The notes below the pieces were generated by a model. The model searched no databases, was not told where the DNA came from, and saw only the letters and a list, made by a program, of their open reading frames with translations. DNA of 64,000 bases, taken from positions 3,408,501 to 3,472,500 of the forward strand of contig NZ_CP086120.1 of NCBI RefSeq assembly GCF_021216675.1. The letters run 5' to 3'. The position numbers and the translations under genes are program-made. The DNA comes from Streptomyces gobiensis. GTDB lineage: Bacteria > Actinomycetota > Actinomycetes > Streptomycetales > Streptomycetaceae. Below are positions 8,157 to 16,849 of this stretch, piece after piece. Within the stretch, counting starts at the first letter, position 1. Every line of letters begins with the position of its first letter.

Positions 8157-8885
8157 ATGACTGACAACGACTTCTGGGACTGCCCGCCGGAGCAGGGCAT
8201 CGCGCAGTACGGGGAGTTCAGGCTCACCCTCATCGAGCGGCCCTTCCCCGTCGGCGGAAGTGTTCTGCCCGCTCATGACCCGGCACGGGCACGGGAATTC
8301 GCCGCTGCTTTCGGCACCATCGACACGGTGGTGGAGGAGGTTGACCGGATCGAGGCGACCGAGCGGCCTCCCTTCGCCACCCGCGCGGACCTCGACCTGG
8401 TCAGTGTCGGATGCTGGGGAACGGTGACCGAGGTCAACGATCCCGCTCTGGTGTTCACCGGGGGAACGTTCCCCCTTGCGGAGCAGGCGGACGAGCTGGC
8501 GGAGCGTTTCCCCGGAGCGGTCATCATCGGCTCGGCGACGATCGACTACAGCGTGACCTACGGCACCCACGTGATCTACCACCCGGACGGGGCACGTCTG
8601 TTCGCCGCAGGGTGGAGCGGAGAGAGGGACTGGGACCGCGAGGGCACCCCGCAGGAGGTCATCAACGCCTTCGGTATCGGCCCCGATGCCCTGGAACGGG
8701 CAGACATCGACCTCGACGCCCACCCCGGGGCCTTCCCCTGGGAAGGCCTTACGCGGCTCGCCCTCCAGCGCGTCACCCCGCTGCTCCGCAAGGGCCGCAC
8801 GCTGTCCGTGTTCCGTGTCCGGCACACCGAAGAGGCGACCGGTGACCTGGAAGACACCTGGATCGGCGAGTTCGACGAGTTCTGA
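8157..8885 (+). CDS. hypothetical protein
   Basis: 242 aa, ATG at 8157 preceded by a strong ACGGAGGT site. Soluble, acidic (Asp/Glu-rich), no signal or membrane segment. Notable strings are GTIDTVVEEVDRIEATE around residue 57, LVSVGCWGTVTEV around residue 82, VIIGSATIDYSVTYGTHVIY around 125, and a C-terminal EDTWIGEFDEF. Codon use and the ribosome site support a real gene. I do not recognise the family and assign no function. It is followed 181 bases later by a surface-protein gene. Confidence 0.75.
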   Translation: MTDNDFWDCPPEQGIAQYGEFRLTLIERPFPVGGSVLPAHDPARAREFAAAFGTIDTVVEEVDRIEATERPPFATRADLDLVSVGCWGTVTEVNDPALVFTGGTFPLAEQADELAERFPGAVIIGSATIDYSVTYGTHVIYHPDGARLFAAGWSGERDWDREGTPQEVINAFGIGPDALERADIDLDAHPGAFPWEGLTRLALQRVTPLLRKGRTLSVFRVRHTEEATGDLEDTWIGEFDEF

Positions 8886-9065
8886 CCATAACGATCCGAA
8901 AACACAAGCGAGTTGGCGCGGGCATGCCGCCTTAATACCGTGAACCCCAACCGGCTCACTCCATAGAGTGGGCAACAGTCGGCGCAACAAGACCAATTGA
9001 CCTCGGAGCCCACGGCGCCGCGTACCTCTCCTACCACCAAACGGGGTTCCCAGGGGGAGAAGCCA

Positions 9066-11420
9066 GTGAGCATTCAGATACACCAACCTGCGCGCCACCG
9101 GCGCGTGTGGGCGCGCATCGTGATCGCCCTCACCGCCGCGGCAGCCGTGACCCTGACCGGCCTGCCCGCCTTCGACGAGGCGGAGGCCGCGAAGGGGCCC
9201 AACGTCAAACCAGTGCGGTGCGACGAGAAGTTCCTGGGGAAGAAGTTTCCCTCCACCCCGGCCAACTCCGGGCCGCCGGACAGTCTTCCGTACGACGCGT
9301 GGCCGAACGACGAGAACTACACCTACGACAACCCCGCGAAGGCGTATGACGGGGTGCTGCCGCCGACCGACGCCCAGCGTAAGGCCGCGGGAACGAACTA
9401 CCGCAAGTGGCAGCGCAAGTACAACAGGACGAAGAACCCGGCGGACAAGGTCATGGAGATCTACGCCCGCTACAACAAGCAGTACAACAGCCCGAAGGGC
9501 TACCAGGACTTCAAGCGCTTCCTCGACGTGCGCTACATCGGCGCCCACGGCAACCCGCTCCGGGGTGACGCGTTCGAGGCCCGCATGGTCAAGAAGTACA
9601 ACATGATCGGCCCCGACTGGTGGTGCCAGGACCCGATCGAATACACCGACCCTGAGACCGGCGAGAAGCGCACCCGCGTCGTGGACGCACACAACCGGCG
9701 CACCGAGCGCAAGGTTGAGATGAAGTCCAACGGCAGGATCGACAGCGACCAGCTCAAGGCCGACCGGCAGATCGCCAAGGAGAAGCCGAAGTCGACGTTC
9801 CGGTACCTGACCGGCGCCAAGACCGAGGATTCGACGAAGAACAAGATCAAGCAGTTCGACGACGACCTCAAGCGGGACCGGAGCACCAACCGCACCCAGG
9901 CCGGGGTCAACGAACGCCGATCGAACGCCATCGAGCGCACCCAGAAGCCGAACGTCTACACCAACTACGACAAGCGGTTCAACGCCGACCCGCTCAAGGG
10001 CGGCCGGGGACCGATCATCGACCAGGCCCTGCGGTCCGGGAAGACGGCCGAGGAAGCGCGCCGACTTCAGGCGATGTACAACCAGAACAACCGCGGCGGC
10101 TACTTCGGCCGCGGGCCGGGCGGCATCGACTTCTCCACCCTGGAGATCAACTACGTCGGCACCCCCGTCAAGGGCAAGGGCCTCGATTATTCGATGAAGG
10201 CCGACTACGTCAAGAACCCGGACGAGAACCCCGGCTACGGCGGTGACGCCAAGCTCCAGCTCGCCTCGGACGCCTTCTTCACCTGGCTGGCCCTGACCCC
10301 GGACAAGTTCTGGGTCAACCTCAACCCGGTCCGCCCCGACGTCATCATGGACAAGGAGTTCGCCAAGACCGACGCCGGGCGCATCCTGCTGGAGGCCGAC
10401 CTGACCCTCAAGCACGACTACGCGGATGCGATGAACCCCGACAAGTACGAGCGCGGGGAACGCTTCTGGCGCGCAGCCCCCCGCACACCGGAGGGCATGC
10501 CGTGCCTGCCCATCATCCGCCAGTGGATCACCCCGAAGCCTGCGAAGATCCGAGAGCAGGACGGCGGCATCTACATCCTGGACGCGCCGCTGAAGGTCAA
10601 CATCGAGGTCCCCACCGGACCCGACGTACCGCCCAACACCTGCAAGCTCACCGAGGCGCAGACCAAGCAGGCCGAGACCCTGATCCGCACGATGATCCAG
10701 CCGGAGCTTGAGCGTCGCGTCAACGACGACAAGTCCTACGCCGACCTGCGCCGCGTCTACTCCTCGCGGGTGGCCGCCGAGTACATCCGCCGCCAGGACG
10801 CGGGCAGCCCCACCGACTTCCGCAAGATCATCAATAGCAACGACGTCAAGCGGTGGCCGCTCAGGGGCGAGAACAAGGACTGGGACAAGAAGACCGTCTA
10901 CGACAAGTACGTCCACTCGTTCAAGAACGGCGACTACAAGTTCAAGCGCACCTACGACGGCAAGGTGTGGATCCTGTCCATGGGCGGGGTCGACTTCTCC
11001 AAGGCGCCGAAGCGGAACATCAGCCGCACCCAGTTCAACACGCAGCACCGGGGCTTGGACAAGACCACCAAGACATCCGTCCAGGCCGAGGTGACCTACC
11101 AGGACAGTGAGACCGTCTACCTTGGCGGGACCACCTCCGACCAGCCCACCAGCCCGGAGGACCCGACGCCGACGCCGACGCCGCCTCCGACCGGTCCGGA
11201 CGACCCGAAGCCGACCGAAACCCCGTCGACCCCGGCACCCGACCCGTCCACGCCCGGCGGTGACAAGACGACTCCGTCGGCGAAGGACCCGGACGGTGAC
11301 CTCGCCGACACCGGCAACAGCACCCCCGTCGGCCTGATCGCCGCTGTGGCTGCGGCGCTCGCCGTCGCAGGCGGCGCGCTGACGTGGTGGATGCGACGCC
11401 GCAGGGCCGCAGGCAGCTAG
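9066..11420 (+). CDS. sortase-anchored surface protein with PD-(D/E)XK-like nuclease signature
   Basis: 784 aa; the GTG at 9066 follows GGGGGAGAAGCCA. Residues 1-42 form a Sec signal (basic HRRVWAR, then IVIALTAAAAVTLTG). Residues about 165-240 carry GDAFEARMVKKY, then VVDAHNRRTERKVEMKSNG, fitting a restriction-endonuclease-like site with E171, D207, E218 and K220. Residues about 490-700 hold an unrecognised globular part. A Pro/Thr/Asp-rich wall-spanning segment (about 705-740) follows, then LADTG at 746-750, a hydrophobic segment and MRRRR, which is the layout of LAxTG substrates of class E sortases in Streptomyces. No sortase gene lies nearby. Nuclease activity is inferred from motif spacing only. 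Confidence 0.75.
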   Translation: MSIQIHQPARHRRVWARIVIALTAAAAVTLTGLPAFDEAEAAKGPNVKPVRCDEKFLGKKFPSTPANSGPPDSLPYDAWPNDENYTYDNPAKAYDGVLPPTDAQRKAAGTNYRKWQRKYNRTKNPADKVMEIYARYNKQYNSPKGYQDFKRFLDVRYIGAHGNPLRGDAFEARMVKKYNMIGPDWWCQDPIEYTDPETGEKRTRVVDAHNRRTERKVEMKSNGRIDSDQLKADRQIAKEKPKSTFRYLTGAKTEDSTKNKIKQFDDDLKRDRSTNRTQAGVNERRSNAIERTQKPNVYTNYDKRFNADPLKGGRGPIIDQALRSGKTAEEARRLQAMYNQNNRGGYFGRGPGGIDFSTLEINYVGTPVKGKGLDYSMKADYVKNPDENPGYGGDAKLQLASDAFFTWLALTPDKFWVNLNPVRPDVIMDKEFAKTDAGRILLEADLTLKHDYADAMNPDKYERGERFWRAAPRTPEGMPCLPIIRQWITPKPAKIREQDGGIYILDAPLKVNIEVPTGPDVPPNTCKLTEAQTKQAETLIRTMIQPELERRVNDDKSYADLRRVYSSRVAAEYIRRQDAGSPTDFRKIINSNDVKRWPLRGENKDWDKKTVYDKYVHSFKNGDYKFKRTYDGKVWILSMGGVDFSKAPKRNISRTQFNTQHRGLDKTTKTSVQAEVTYQDSETVYLGGTTSDQPTSPEDPTPTPTPPPTGPDDPKPTETPSTPAPDPSTPGGDKTTPSAKDPDGDLADTGNSTPVGLIAAVAAALAVAGGALTWWMRRRRAAGS

Positions 11421-11445
11421 CCCGTCTGACGGCGTCCTCGCACGC

Positions 11446-11489
11446 AGGCGGTCCCCCGCACCCGTTGCCCAGGGTGCGGGGGACCGCCT
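11446..11489 (+). terminator. strong intrinsic terminator
   Basis: Perfect 18-bp stem (AGGCGGTCCCCCGCACCC paired with its complement) with an 8-base loop, followed by TTTT, 25 bases after the surface-protein stop. Confidence 0.9.
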
Positions 11490-11512
11490 TTTCCGCGCTC
11501 TGGCAGCACCTC

Positions 11513-11592
11513 GATCGCTCGGGCTGCGGCCTCAGCGATGGCCTCAAAGGTACCGAGGCCCATCTGCGCCGGGTTTCGATGGTGGCGCTCAC
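11513..11592 (-). pseudogene. Uma2 5'-end remnant, copy 2 (frameshifted)
   Basis: From a GTG at 11592 on the minus strand the sequence encodes VSATIE and then, after a one-base deletion, MGLGTFEAIAEAAARAIEVL, matching the start of the intact Uma2 gene at 4294-4872. The rest of the gene is absent. It is more diverged than the copy at 3651-3708. Confidence 0.75.
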
Positions 11593-11634
11593 CTTGCCGG
11601 TCTTCGTCCTCTTTCTCCGAGCGCACCCAGGAGA

Positions 11635-11669
11635 CTTGCATAGTGCATGCACTGCCGCCATTATGCAAG
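11635..11669. promoter_or_regulatory. nested palindromic operator/promoter of the toxin-antitoxin operon
   Basis: The 12-base palindrome AGTGCATGCACT (11642-11653) sits inside an 8-base inverted pair CTTGCATA (11635-11642) and TATGCAAG (11662-11669). TTGCAT (11636-11641) and CATTAT (11659-11664) are 17 bases apart and could be -35 and -10. Transcription would then begin at or next to the antitoxin ATG at 11671, giving a leaderless message; no Shine-Dalgarno is visible. Antitoxins of this type usually autorepress through such inverted repeats. Confidence 0.65.
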
Positions 11670-11670
11670 C

Positions 11671-11901
11671 ATGACTTCGATGACCATTCGGAACATCCCT
11701 GACGACATCCTCCAGTCCCTGAAGGTGCGTGCCACCCAGTCGGGAAAGTCGCTCCAGGCCTACGCGATCGAGCTCTTCGCCCGCGAGGTCTCCAAGCCGA
11801 CACTCGCCGACATGGCCGCCCGTATGGAGCGCGAGGCCAGTGCCGAACTCAGCACCGAGGACGTGCTGAAGGCCATTGAGGACGGACGGGAACGCAGGTG
11901 A
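11671..11901 (+). CDS. FitA-like ribbon-helix-helix antitoxin
   Basis: 76 aa. The N-terminus MTSMTIRNIPDDILQSLKVRA followed by SGKSLQAY is the typical ribbon-helix-helix of FitA/VapB antitoxins. The C-terminal half (AARMEREASAELSTED) would wrap the toxin. ATG at 11671 is chosen because an upstream ATG at 11647 lies within the operator; ATG 11680 is also possible. The stop overlaps the toxin start by 4 nt. Confidence 0.85.
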   Translation: MTSMTIRNIPDDILQSLKVRATQSGKSLQAYAIELFAREVSKPTLADMAARMEREASAELSTEDVLKAIEDGRERR

Positions 11902-12308
11902 TCGTCATTGACTGCTCATCTCTGGTGCACTTCCTCCTCGGCCGCAGTCCCGTCGCCACCAAGATCCGGGAACGGATTGCCCAGGAAGACATCCTGGCCG
12001 CTCCCGGTTTGATCGACTACGAGATCACCTCGGCCGTCTTCGGCCTCGCTCGCGGCAGGAACCCGAAGATCACTGCTCGGGAGGCGGTCAAGGCCATCGG
12101 GGACTTCAACAGCCTCGCGATCGACCGTCACGCCACCCTCGTCCTGTGGGAACGGGTACGGAAGCTCTCCGACAACCTCTCCACCTACGACGCTCACTAC
12201 GTCGCCCTGGCCGAAACCCTCGGTGCCCCTCTGATCACCAGCGACGACAAGATCCGCAAGGCAGGAGCGGCACGCTGCGAGATCGAGGTGTTCGCGTCCG
12301 GTTCGTGA
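11898..12308 (+). CDS. PIN-domain ribonuclease toxin (VapC/FitB type)
   Basis: 136 aa from a GTG at 11898 that overlaps the antitoxin stop (GTGA). PIN acidic residues are in place: D5 (MIVIDCSSLV), E42 (LIDYEITSAV), D98 (TYDAHYVALAE) and D116/D117 (LITSDDKI). PIN toxins cleave RNA in a metal-dependent manner and are held inactive by the partner antitoxin. All catalytic residues are intact, so the pair is probably functional. It lies in the accessory segment and may stabilise it. Confidence 0.9.
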   Translation: MIVIDCSSLVHFLLGRSPVATKIRERIAQEDILAAPGLIDYEITSAVFGLARGRNPKITAREAVKAIGDFNSLAIDRHATLVLWERVRKLSDNLSTYDAHYVALAETLGAPLITSDDKIRKAGAARCEIEVFASGS

Positions 12309-12341
12309 CCGGTGGAAGCGTTGTCCCCGAAGTCTGTCAGC

Positions 12342-12737
12342 TCAGGTGTTGAGTGTGTGCCCGGTCGTTGCGTCCACGTGGTCGGGGATCTCGTCGTGGC
12401 GATCGCCCACGGTTGGCGTCCCGGCGGGTTCGAACATCAGAATGGCCGCGCCGGATGGAGCGTACGGCTTGTGTTCGGTGCCTCGGGGGACGGTGAAGAC
12501 CGCACCCTGTGGGAGCAGGACCGTGCGCTCCCCGGCGGGCTCGCGCAAGGAGATGTGCAGTTCTCCGTCGAGGACGAGGAAGAACTCGTCGGTGTCGTCG
12601 TGGACGTGCCAGATGTGTTCGCCCTCGACCTTGGCGATGCGGACGTCATAGTCGTTGACGCGCGTGACGATGCGGGGGCTCCACAGGGCGTCGAAGGAGG
12701 ACAGAGCCTGGCTGAGGGGGATGGGTTGGTTACTCAT
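12342..12737 (-). CDS. cupin-domain protein
   Basis: 131 aa single-domain cupin. Motif 1 is GEHIWHVHDDTDEFFLVLDG, with metal ligands H44, H46 and E51. Motif 2 is PQGAVFTVPRGTEHKPY, with H89. All four ligands are present, so a metal-bound small enzyme or sensor is likely; substrate unknown. Divergent from the GlxA-type regulator, with about 50 bases between starts, which suggests that the regulator controls this gene. Convergent with the PIN toxin. Confidence 0.88.
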   Translation of the reverse strand: MSNQPIPLSQALSSFDALWSPRIVTRVNDYDVRIAKVEGEHIWHVHDDTDEFFLVLDGELHISLREPAGERTVLLPQGAVFTVPRGTEHKPYAPSGAAILMFEPAGTPTVGDRHDEIPDHVDATTGHTLNT

Positions 12738-12789
12738 GGACTCATCCTTGGCCGTTTCATATGGCCAGCGTGAGTGCTAGGAATTGCAC
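12738..12789. promoter_or_regulatory. shared divergent promoter region of cupin and GlxA-type genes
   Basis: Only 52 bases separate the two start codons. It contains a short inverted repeat, TGGCC - GTTTCATA - TGGCCA, and an AGGA site before the regulator ATG. This would be the natural place for regulator binding; no experimental support. Confidence 0.4.
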
Positions 12790-13782
12790 ATGGCGAAAGA
12801 ATCCTCGCACGCAGTTCACGCGGCAGGTGTACACCGGGTCGTCGTGATCGTGGACGAGAACTCAAACCCCTTCGAGCTTGGCTGCGCGACCGAGGTTTTC
12901 GGTCTGCGCAGGCCCGAGATCGGCCGTGATCTCTACGATTTCAGGCTCTGCTCTCCCCAGCCCCACACCCTGATGCGGGACGGATTCTTCACGCTCACGG
13001 GAGTCGCCGATTTGGAAGCGGCTGACACGGCGAATACCTTGATCGTCCCCAACCGCCCCGACGTTGAGGTGCCCCGCCGCCCGGCCGTGCTCGATGCCGT
13101 CCGACGGGCGCACGCGCGCGGTGCGCGCCTGGTGGGCTTCTGCAGCGGCGCGTTCACACTGGCCGAGGCCGGAGTCCTCGACGGGCGCCGGGCCACCGCA
13201 CACTGGCAGTGGGCGGATTCCTTCCGGGCCCGCTTCCCTTCTGTACGGCTCGAATCGGACGTGCTGTTCGTCGACGACGGTGACATCCTCACCGCCGCGG
13301 GGAGCGCGGCTGCGCTCGACCTTGGACTGCATGTGGTCCGCCGCGACTACGGAGCGGAGACCGCCAACTGCGTGAGCCGACGACTTGTCTTCGCGGCGCA
13401 CCGGGACGGTGGGCAGCGGCAGTTCGTGGAGCGCCCCATGCCCGCCCTGCCGGACGAGTCCCTGTCGCCTGTCCTGGCCTGGGCCCAGGAACGGTTGGAA
13501 GCACCGCTCACGGTGTCCGACCTTGCGACGCGTGCGGCGGTCAGTCCGGCAACGCTGCATCGCCGCTTCCAGGCGCAATTGGGCACGACGCCGCTGACGT
13601 GGCTCACAGGAGAACGGCTTGCCCTGGCATGCCGGTTGATCGAGCGGGGCGAGTCCCGCTTGGCGGTGGTCGCGCGGCGCAGTGGGCTTGGCACGACTGC
13701 CAATTTGCGCATGCTGATGCGTCGCGAAACGGGCATCACCCCGTCGGCGTACAAGCGTCGGTTCGGTCCTTGCGGTGCGTGA
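12790..13782 (+). CDS. GlxA-family transcriptional regulator (DJ-1/PfpI domain plus AraC HTH)
   Basis: 330 aa; ATG at 12790 with AGGA 8 bases upstream (an in-frame TTG lies at 12784). Residues about 14-180 are a class I glutamine-amidotransferase-like DJ-1/PfpI domain, with the nucleophile-elbow Cys at 118 (VGFCSGAFTLAEAG). Residues about 220-325 are an AraC/XylS double helix-turn-helix (LTVSDLATRAAVSPATLHRRF, then TTPLTWL, then the second helix pair). This is the GlxA layout, a family that regulates development and metabolism in Streptomyces. The target is probably the divergent cupin gene. Confidence 0.92.
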   Translation: MAKESSHAVHAAGVHRVVVIVDENSNPFELGCATEVFGLRRPEIGRDLYDFRLCSPQPHTLMRDGFFTLTGVADLEAADTANTLIVPNRPDVEVPRRPAVLDAVRRAHARGARLVGFCSGAFTLAEAGVLDGRRATAHWQWADSFRARFPSVRLESDVLFVDDGDILTAAGSAAALDLGLHVVRRDYGAETANCVSRRLVFAAHRDGGQRQFVERPMPALPDESLSPVLAWAQERLEAPLTVSDLATRAAVSPATLHRRFQAQLGTTPLTWLTGERLALACRLIERGESRLAVVARRSGLGTTANLRMLMRRETGITPSAYKRRFGPCGA

Positions 13783-13956
13783 CGAACAGCGCCCGCGCAG
13801 CACGAAGTCCTTGCGCATTTGGCCCCGGCGGCGGGCCCCTGAGGCTGGCCCTGTGAGTAGCCCCAACAAGCAGAAATGTGGAATTCCACGGCAGATGAGC
13901 AAGGTCGTGTAAGCCGTACATCGCTGGAGGCCAGCGTTCTTTCCGCCGGGCCGGGG

Positions 13957-14226
13957 TCAGTCGTCGGCGGATGGGGGGTGGCTGTGCAGGATGATGTGTT
14001 CCGCGTCGTGTGCTGCCTGCCATTCGCGGACCCTCGCTATGTCCGCCCGGGCTTCCCGGACATCCTGGACCAGCAGCTCGACTTCTCTGCTCAGCGTGGT
14101 CACCGCCTCCTCGGTCGGGACGGATCCTTTGCGATCAGGGCGGCGGAGCACGATCCAGGCAGGTCCAGCTGAGATGAGGGCGGCCATAAGGATCGCCCCG
14201 GCGGTAATCCATGCGGGCGATGACAT
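13957..14226 (-). CDS. small membrane protein with coiled coil
   Basis: 89 aa. One N-terminal membrane helix (WITAGAILMAALISAGPAWIVL), then a charged linker and a predicted coiled coil (LSREVELLVQDVREARADIARVREWQ), ending HSHPPSADD. ATG at 14226 with GGGGGAG immediately upstream. This layout occurs in small phage-type and plasmid-type membrane proteins, but there is no other phage gene nearby. Function unknown. Confidence 0.65.
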   Translation of the reverse strand: MSSPAWITAGAILMAALISAGPAWIVLRRPDRKGSVPTEEAVTTLSREVELLVQDVREARADIARVREWQAAHDAEHIILHSHPPSADD

Positions 14227-14912
14227 GCTCCCCCTATCCGTCGGTCAGGCCGGACCGCCTTCCCCACAGGATATGGCGCGAAAGCAGTACGACGAGATTA
14301 CAGAACTGGCGCCGCTCGACAGCATGAAAGTGCAGGTGCTTCCGCGGACGGTATGGGGTACCTGACCTGCACGATTTCAGCATCTGAACCTCGGCGACGC
14401 ACTGCCGTCGACGTCCAGCGGGCAACGCGAGGGGTGTTTCGCCAGTCTCCGGCATGCCCTACGGGCCCGCAATGTTTTTCTGGGCGTTCAACGCGCGGGT
14501 GATGTTGTCTCTACTGCCGGAGGGCGCCTCGAAGTTTCTGCAACAATTATCGCGAAATCACCGAATTACCTCACGCTCACACCATTATGGCCTGTGGTAT
14601 CAGCACGGCAATAACGGCGTGGAAAATACTGGCCTGACCTGCGTCGCACACAGCGAGATCAAGTCCTGCGGCGCCAAGGACCCCAATGCGCCAAACTGTT
14701 GGGCAGCACTGGGCGGTTGGGCGTCCGTTCACCGCCGAACAGAGAAAGGCGGGGGGAATACCCCGCCTCTCAAGGGTGTTCGGCTAGCCGTCGGGTGGGT
14801 CCAACTCACATGGCTGGCTGGCTTGCCGCCTGTCGACCATGTCACCGCTCATACGATGAAGCCCTCGCCTCCGGCTGTCGAAACCACCCAACAGTAGGTA
14901 AAGCACTCGGTG
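14227..14912. other. 685-base stretch without recognisable gene
   Basis: The plus-strand frame 14454-14897 has no ribosome site, no domain and amino-acid use unlike a real protein. The only structure seen is the hairpin at 14748-14767. Parts (14540-14640) are lower in GC than the surroundings. Confidence 0.4.
14748..14767. terminator. 7-bp hairpin
   Basis: GGCGGGG / CCCCGCC stem with a 6-base loop followed by TCT. Possible bidirectional terminator; no clear gene ends here. Confidence 0.4.
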
Positions 14913-15275
14913 TTAGCCGTGCGGTAGATGGCCTCGGCCTCGTCTGGTCAGGCTAGTTGGGGCTGTTGGAGTCCCGTCTGGTCTCCGGTGTGCACCGGGT
15001 GGCGGTGCCCGGAAGACCGGACTGTGGCGCCAGCCGGGGGTGGTGCACGGCCCGGCAAGGGCCTGCTGCGGGGCGGCTTTCCTCGCCGTCCCCGGTGTCT
15101 CGCCTTCGCTGATGTCGTCGCACACGCCCCGGTGCGTCAGCCCGCGCGTCAGCCCGCGCCGCTCCCCTGTCGCCCCGGCCTGGCCCGCCGCCATGAGTGA
15201 CCCGGTCGCGCCCGCGACCCCGATGGCCGCCGCCCTGGCCAAGAACTGCGCCCGGTTGATCCCCTTGCTGTGCAC
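14913..15275 (-). pseudogene. truncated gene for a Tat-signal secreted protein
   Basis: From a GTG at 15275 with GGGGAGG upstream, the product begins with a convincing export signal (NRAQFLARAAAIGVAGATG, no strict twin Arg) ending near AGATG. About 25 recognisable residues follow (THRGVCDDISEGETPGTA), which look like the start of a secreted enzyme. After that the frame turns into low-complexity Pro/Arg/Thr sequence typical of a wrong frame, and it ends at 120 aa. The body of the gene therefore seems to have been deleted or shifted. The original function cannot be read. Confidence 0.55.
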
Positions 15276-15455
15276 CGTGCCTCCCCGTGTGTCCGTCCAG
15301 TGGCCGCCCCGCAACGTTCTGTGACGCGGTCACCAGTGTGCTGAGCGGTGGCACGCCCGGTCATCAGCCGGTGGTCTACGGCACCGTTGACGGGCGTATG
15401 ACCTCTCCGCCCCGTGGGGCGACTTGGGTCGTACGCGCGCCCGTAGTCCGGCCGG

Positions 15456-16292
15456 CTAGTCGGGGAGGCTGTCGCGCAGGAAGGCGTCGATGGCGTCGAG
15501 GAACTCGGTTCCGGAGAACAGCGCGCTGTCGTTGTGGTGGGCGCCCGCGATCTCGCGGTAGGTGTCGGCGTGTTTCTCCGCCAGCCGTCGGGACAGGCGC
15601 GTCGGGATGATCTCGTCGCGCTCTCCGGCGATTACCAGGGTGGGCCCGTCATAGCGCGCCAGGTGCTCCTCGGTGCGGAACCGGTCGTGCAGCAGCGGCC
15701 GTACCGGCAGGAACCAGTAGTGGGCCTGCCCGACATCGGCCAGCTCCGGGAAGGGGGAGCGCAGCACCAGGGCCGCCGGGGGACGCTCGGCCGCCAGGGC
15801 GGCGACGACCGCGGAGCCCAGCGACTCGCCGAAGTACACCAGCCGCTCCGGGTCCACTCCGTCCCGGCCGGCGGCGTACGAGGCGGCGGCGCGCAGATCG
15901 GCGAGGAGCCCGCGCTCGGTGGGGCGGCCGGGGTTGCCCCCGTACCCGCGGTAGTCGCTGAGCAGCACCGAGTAGCCCCGGGCGGCGAGCCCCTTGGCCA
16001 GTGGCAGCCGGTCGCCGCGGTTCCCGGCGTTGCCGTTGCTCACCACCACGGTGGCGTACGGCCGCGCCGCCTCCCCGGCGGCGGGCAGGAACCAGCCGGT
16101 GAGCTCATGACCGTCCGCCGTGGTGTAGCGGACCTCCGTCACGCCGGACCCTGGGGGCAGCGGCGGGTCGGAGCGGTCGGGCAGATAGATCAGCTGCCGC
16201 TGGAAGTACCAGGCGGCCAGCACGAGCAGCAGCCACAGCACGGCCAGCACGGCGAGCAGCCGCCAGGCCGCGGTGAGAAACTGCATGGCCAT
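15456..16292 (-). CDS. membrane-anchored alpha/beta hydrolase (BEM46/ABHD13-like)
   Basis: 278 aa. One N-terminal membrane helix (about 8-28), then an alpha/beta hydrolase fold: SNGNAGNRGDR oxyanion loop, nucleophile elbow GESLG (S158), acid D226 in AGERDEIIP, and His 252/253 in AGAHHND. The triad is complete. BEM46-like proteins are serine hydrolases with unknown natural substrates. Transcribed away from the nuo cluster, with about 180 bases between starts. Confidence 0.88.
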   Translation of the reverse strand: MAMQFLTAAWRLLAVLAVLWLLLVLAAWYFQRQLIYLPDRSDPPLPPGSGVTEVRYTTADGHELTGWFLPAAGEAARPYATVVVSNGNAGNRGDRLPLAKGLAARGYSVLLSDYRGYGGNPGRPTERGLLADLRAAASYAAGRDGVDPERLVYFGESLGSAVVAALAAERPPAALVLRSPFPELADVGQAHYWFLPVRPLLHDRFRTEEHLARYDGPTLVIAGERDEIIPTRLSRRLAEKHADTYREIAGAHHNDSALFSGTEFLDAIDAFLRDSLPD

Positions 16293-16471
16293 GCGGAGAC
16301 CATAGTGGTCACTCCGGACGAAAGGGGATCAACGCAAGGCCGGTACCGCTGCCTGGTGACCGGCCGGGCCCCGCCTCCCGGAGGCAGGGCCTAGACTCCC
16401 GTGCGTACAGATCGCCGAACATTGAACGTGGACGCACACGGACGCACAGCACAGCAAGGGACAAGGGAAGG

Positions 16472-16849
16472 GTGGACGTGCCGGACTACTTCCACGGCTA
16501 CTCGGTCGTCGGGCTGGTCGCGGTTGTCGGGGTGCTCTTCGTCGCCGTGGCCTTCGCGGCCGGGCGGCTGCTGCGGCCTGTGGTGCCGACGCGGGAGAAG
16601 ATGCTGACGTATGAGTGCGGCGTCGACCCGGTGGGCGAGGACTGGGCGCACACCCAGGTCCGCTACTACATCTACGCCTTCCTCTACGTGATCTTCGCCG
16701 TCGACTCGATCTTCCTTTTCCCATGGGCGACGGTCTTCGCGGAGACTGGATATGGCATGACGACGCTGGTGGAGATGTTTATCTTCCTCGGCTTCCTCGC
16801 CGTAGGCCTGCTCTACGCATGGAAGAAGGGCGTCCTCACATGGACGTAA
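16472..16849 (+). CDS. nuoA: NADH-quinone oxidoreductase subunit A
   Basis: 125 aa, three membrane helices. The conserved loop ENKYECG-like motif is present as [15 protein letters not shown], followed by the [20 protein letters not shown] segment (here [14 protein letters not shown]). GTG at 16472 (GTG 16478 is possible) after AAGGGAAGGG. First gene of a ten-gene cluster encoding the membrane arm plus B, C and I of complex I. It overlaps nuoB by 10 nt. Confidence 0.95.
   Translation: MDVPDYFHGYSVVGLVAVVGVLFVAVAFAAGRLLRPVVPTREKMLTYECGVDPVGEDWAHTQVRYYIYAFLYVIFAVDSIFLFPWATVFAETGYGMTTLVEMFIFLGFLAVGLLYAWKKGVLTWT

Noticed and set aside
8094..11048. 984-codon open frame on the minus strand
   Set aside because: Overlaps two well-initiated plus-strand genes and has the Leu/Gly/Val/Arg-rich composition of a shadow.
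14454..14897. 147-codon plus-strand gene
   Set aside because: No ribosome site, no domain, unusual composition.
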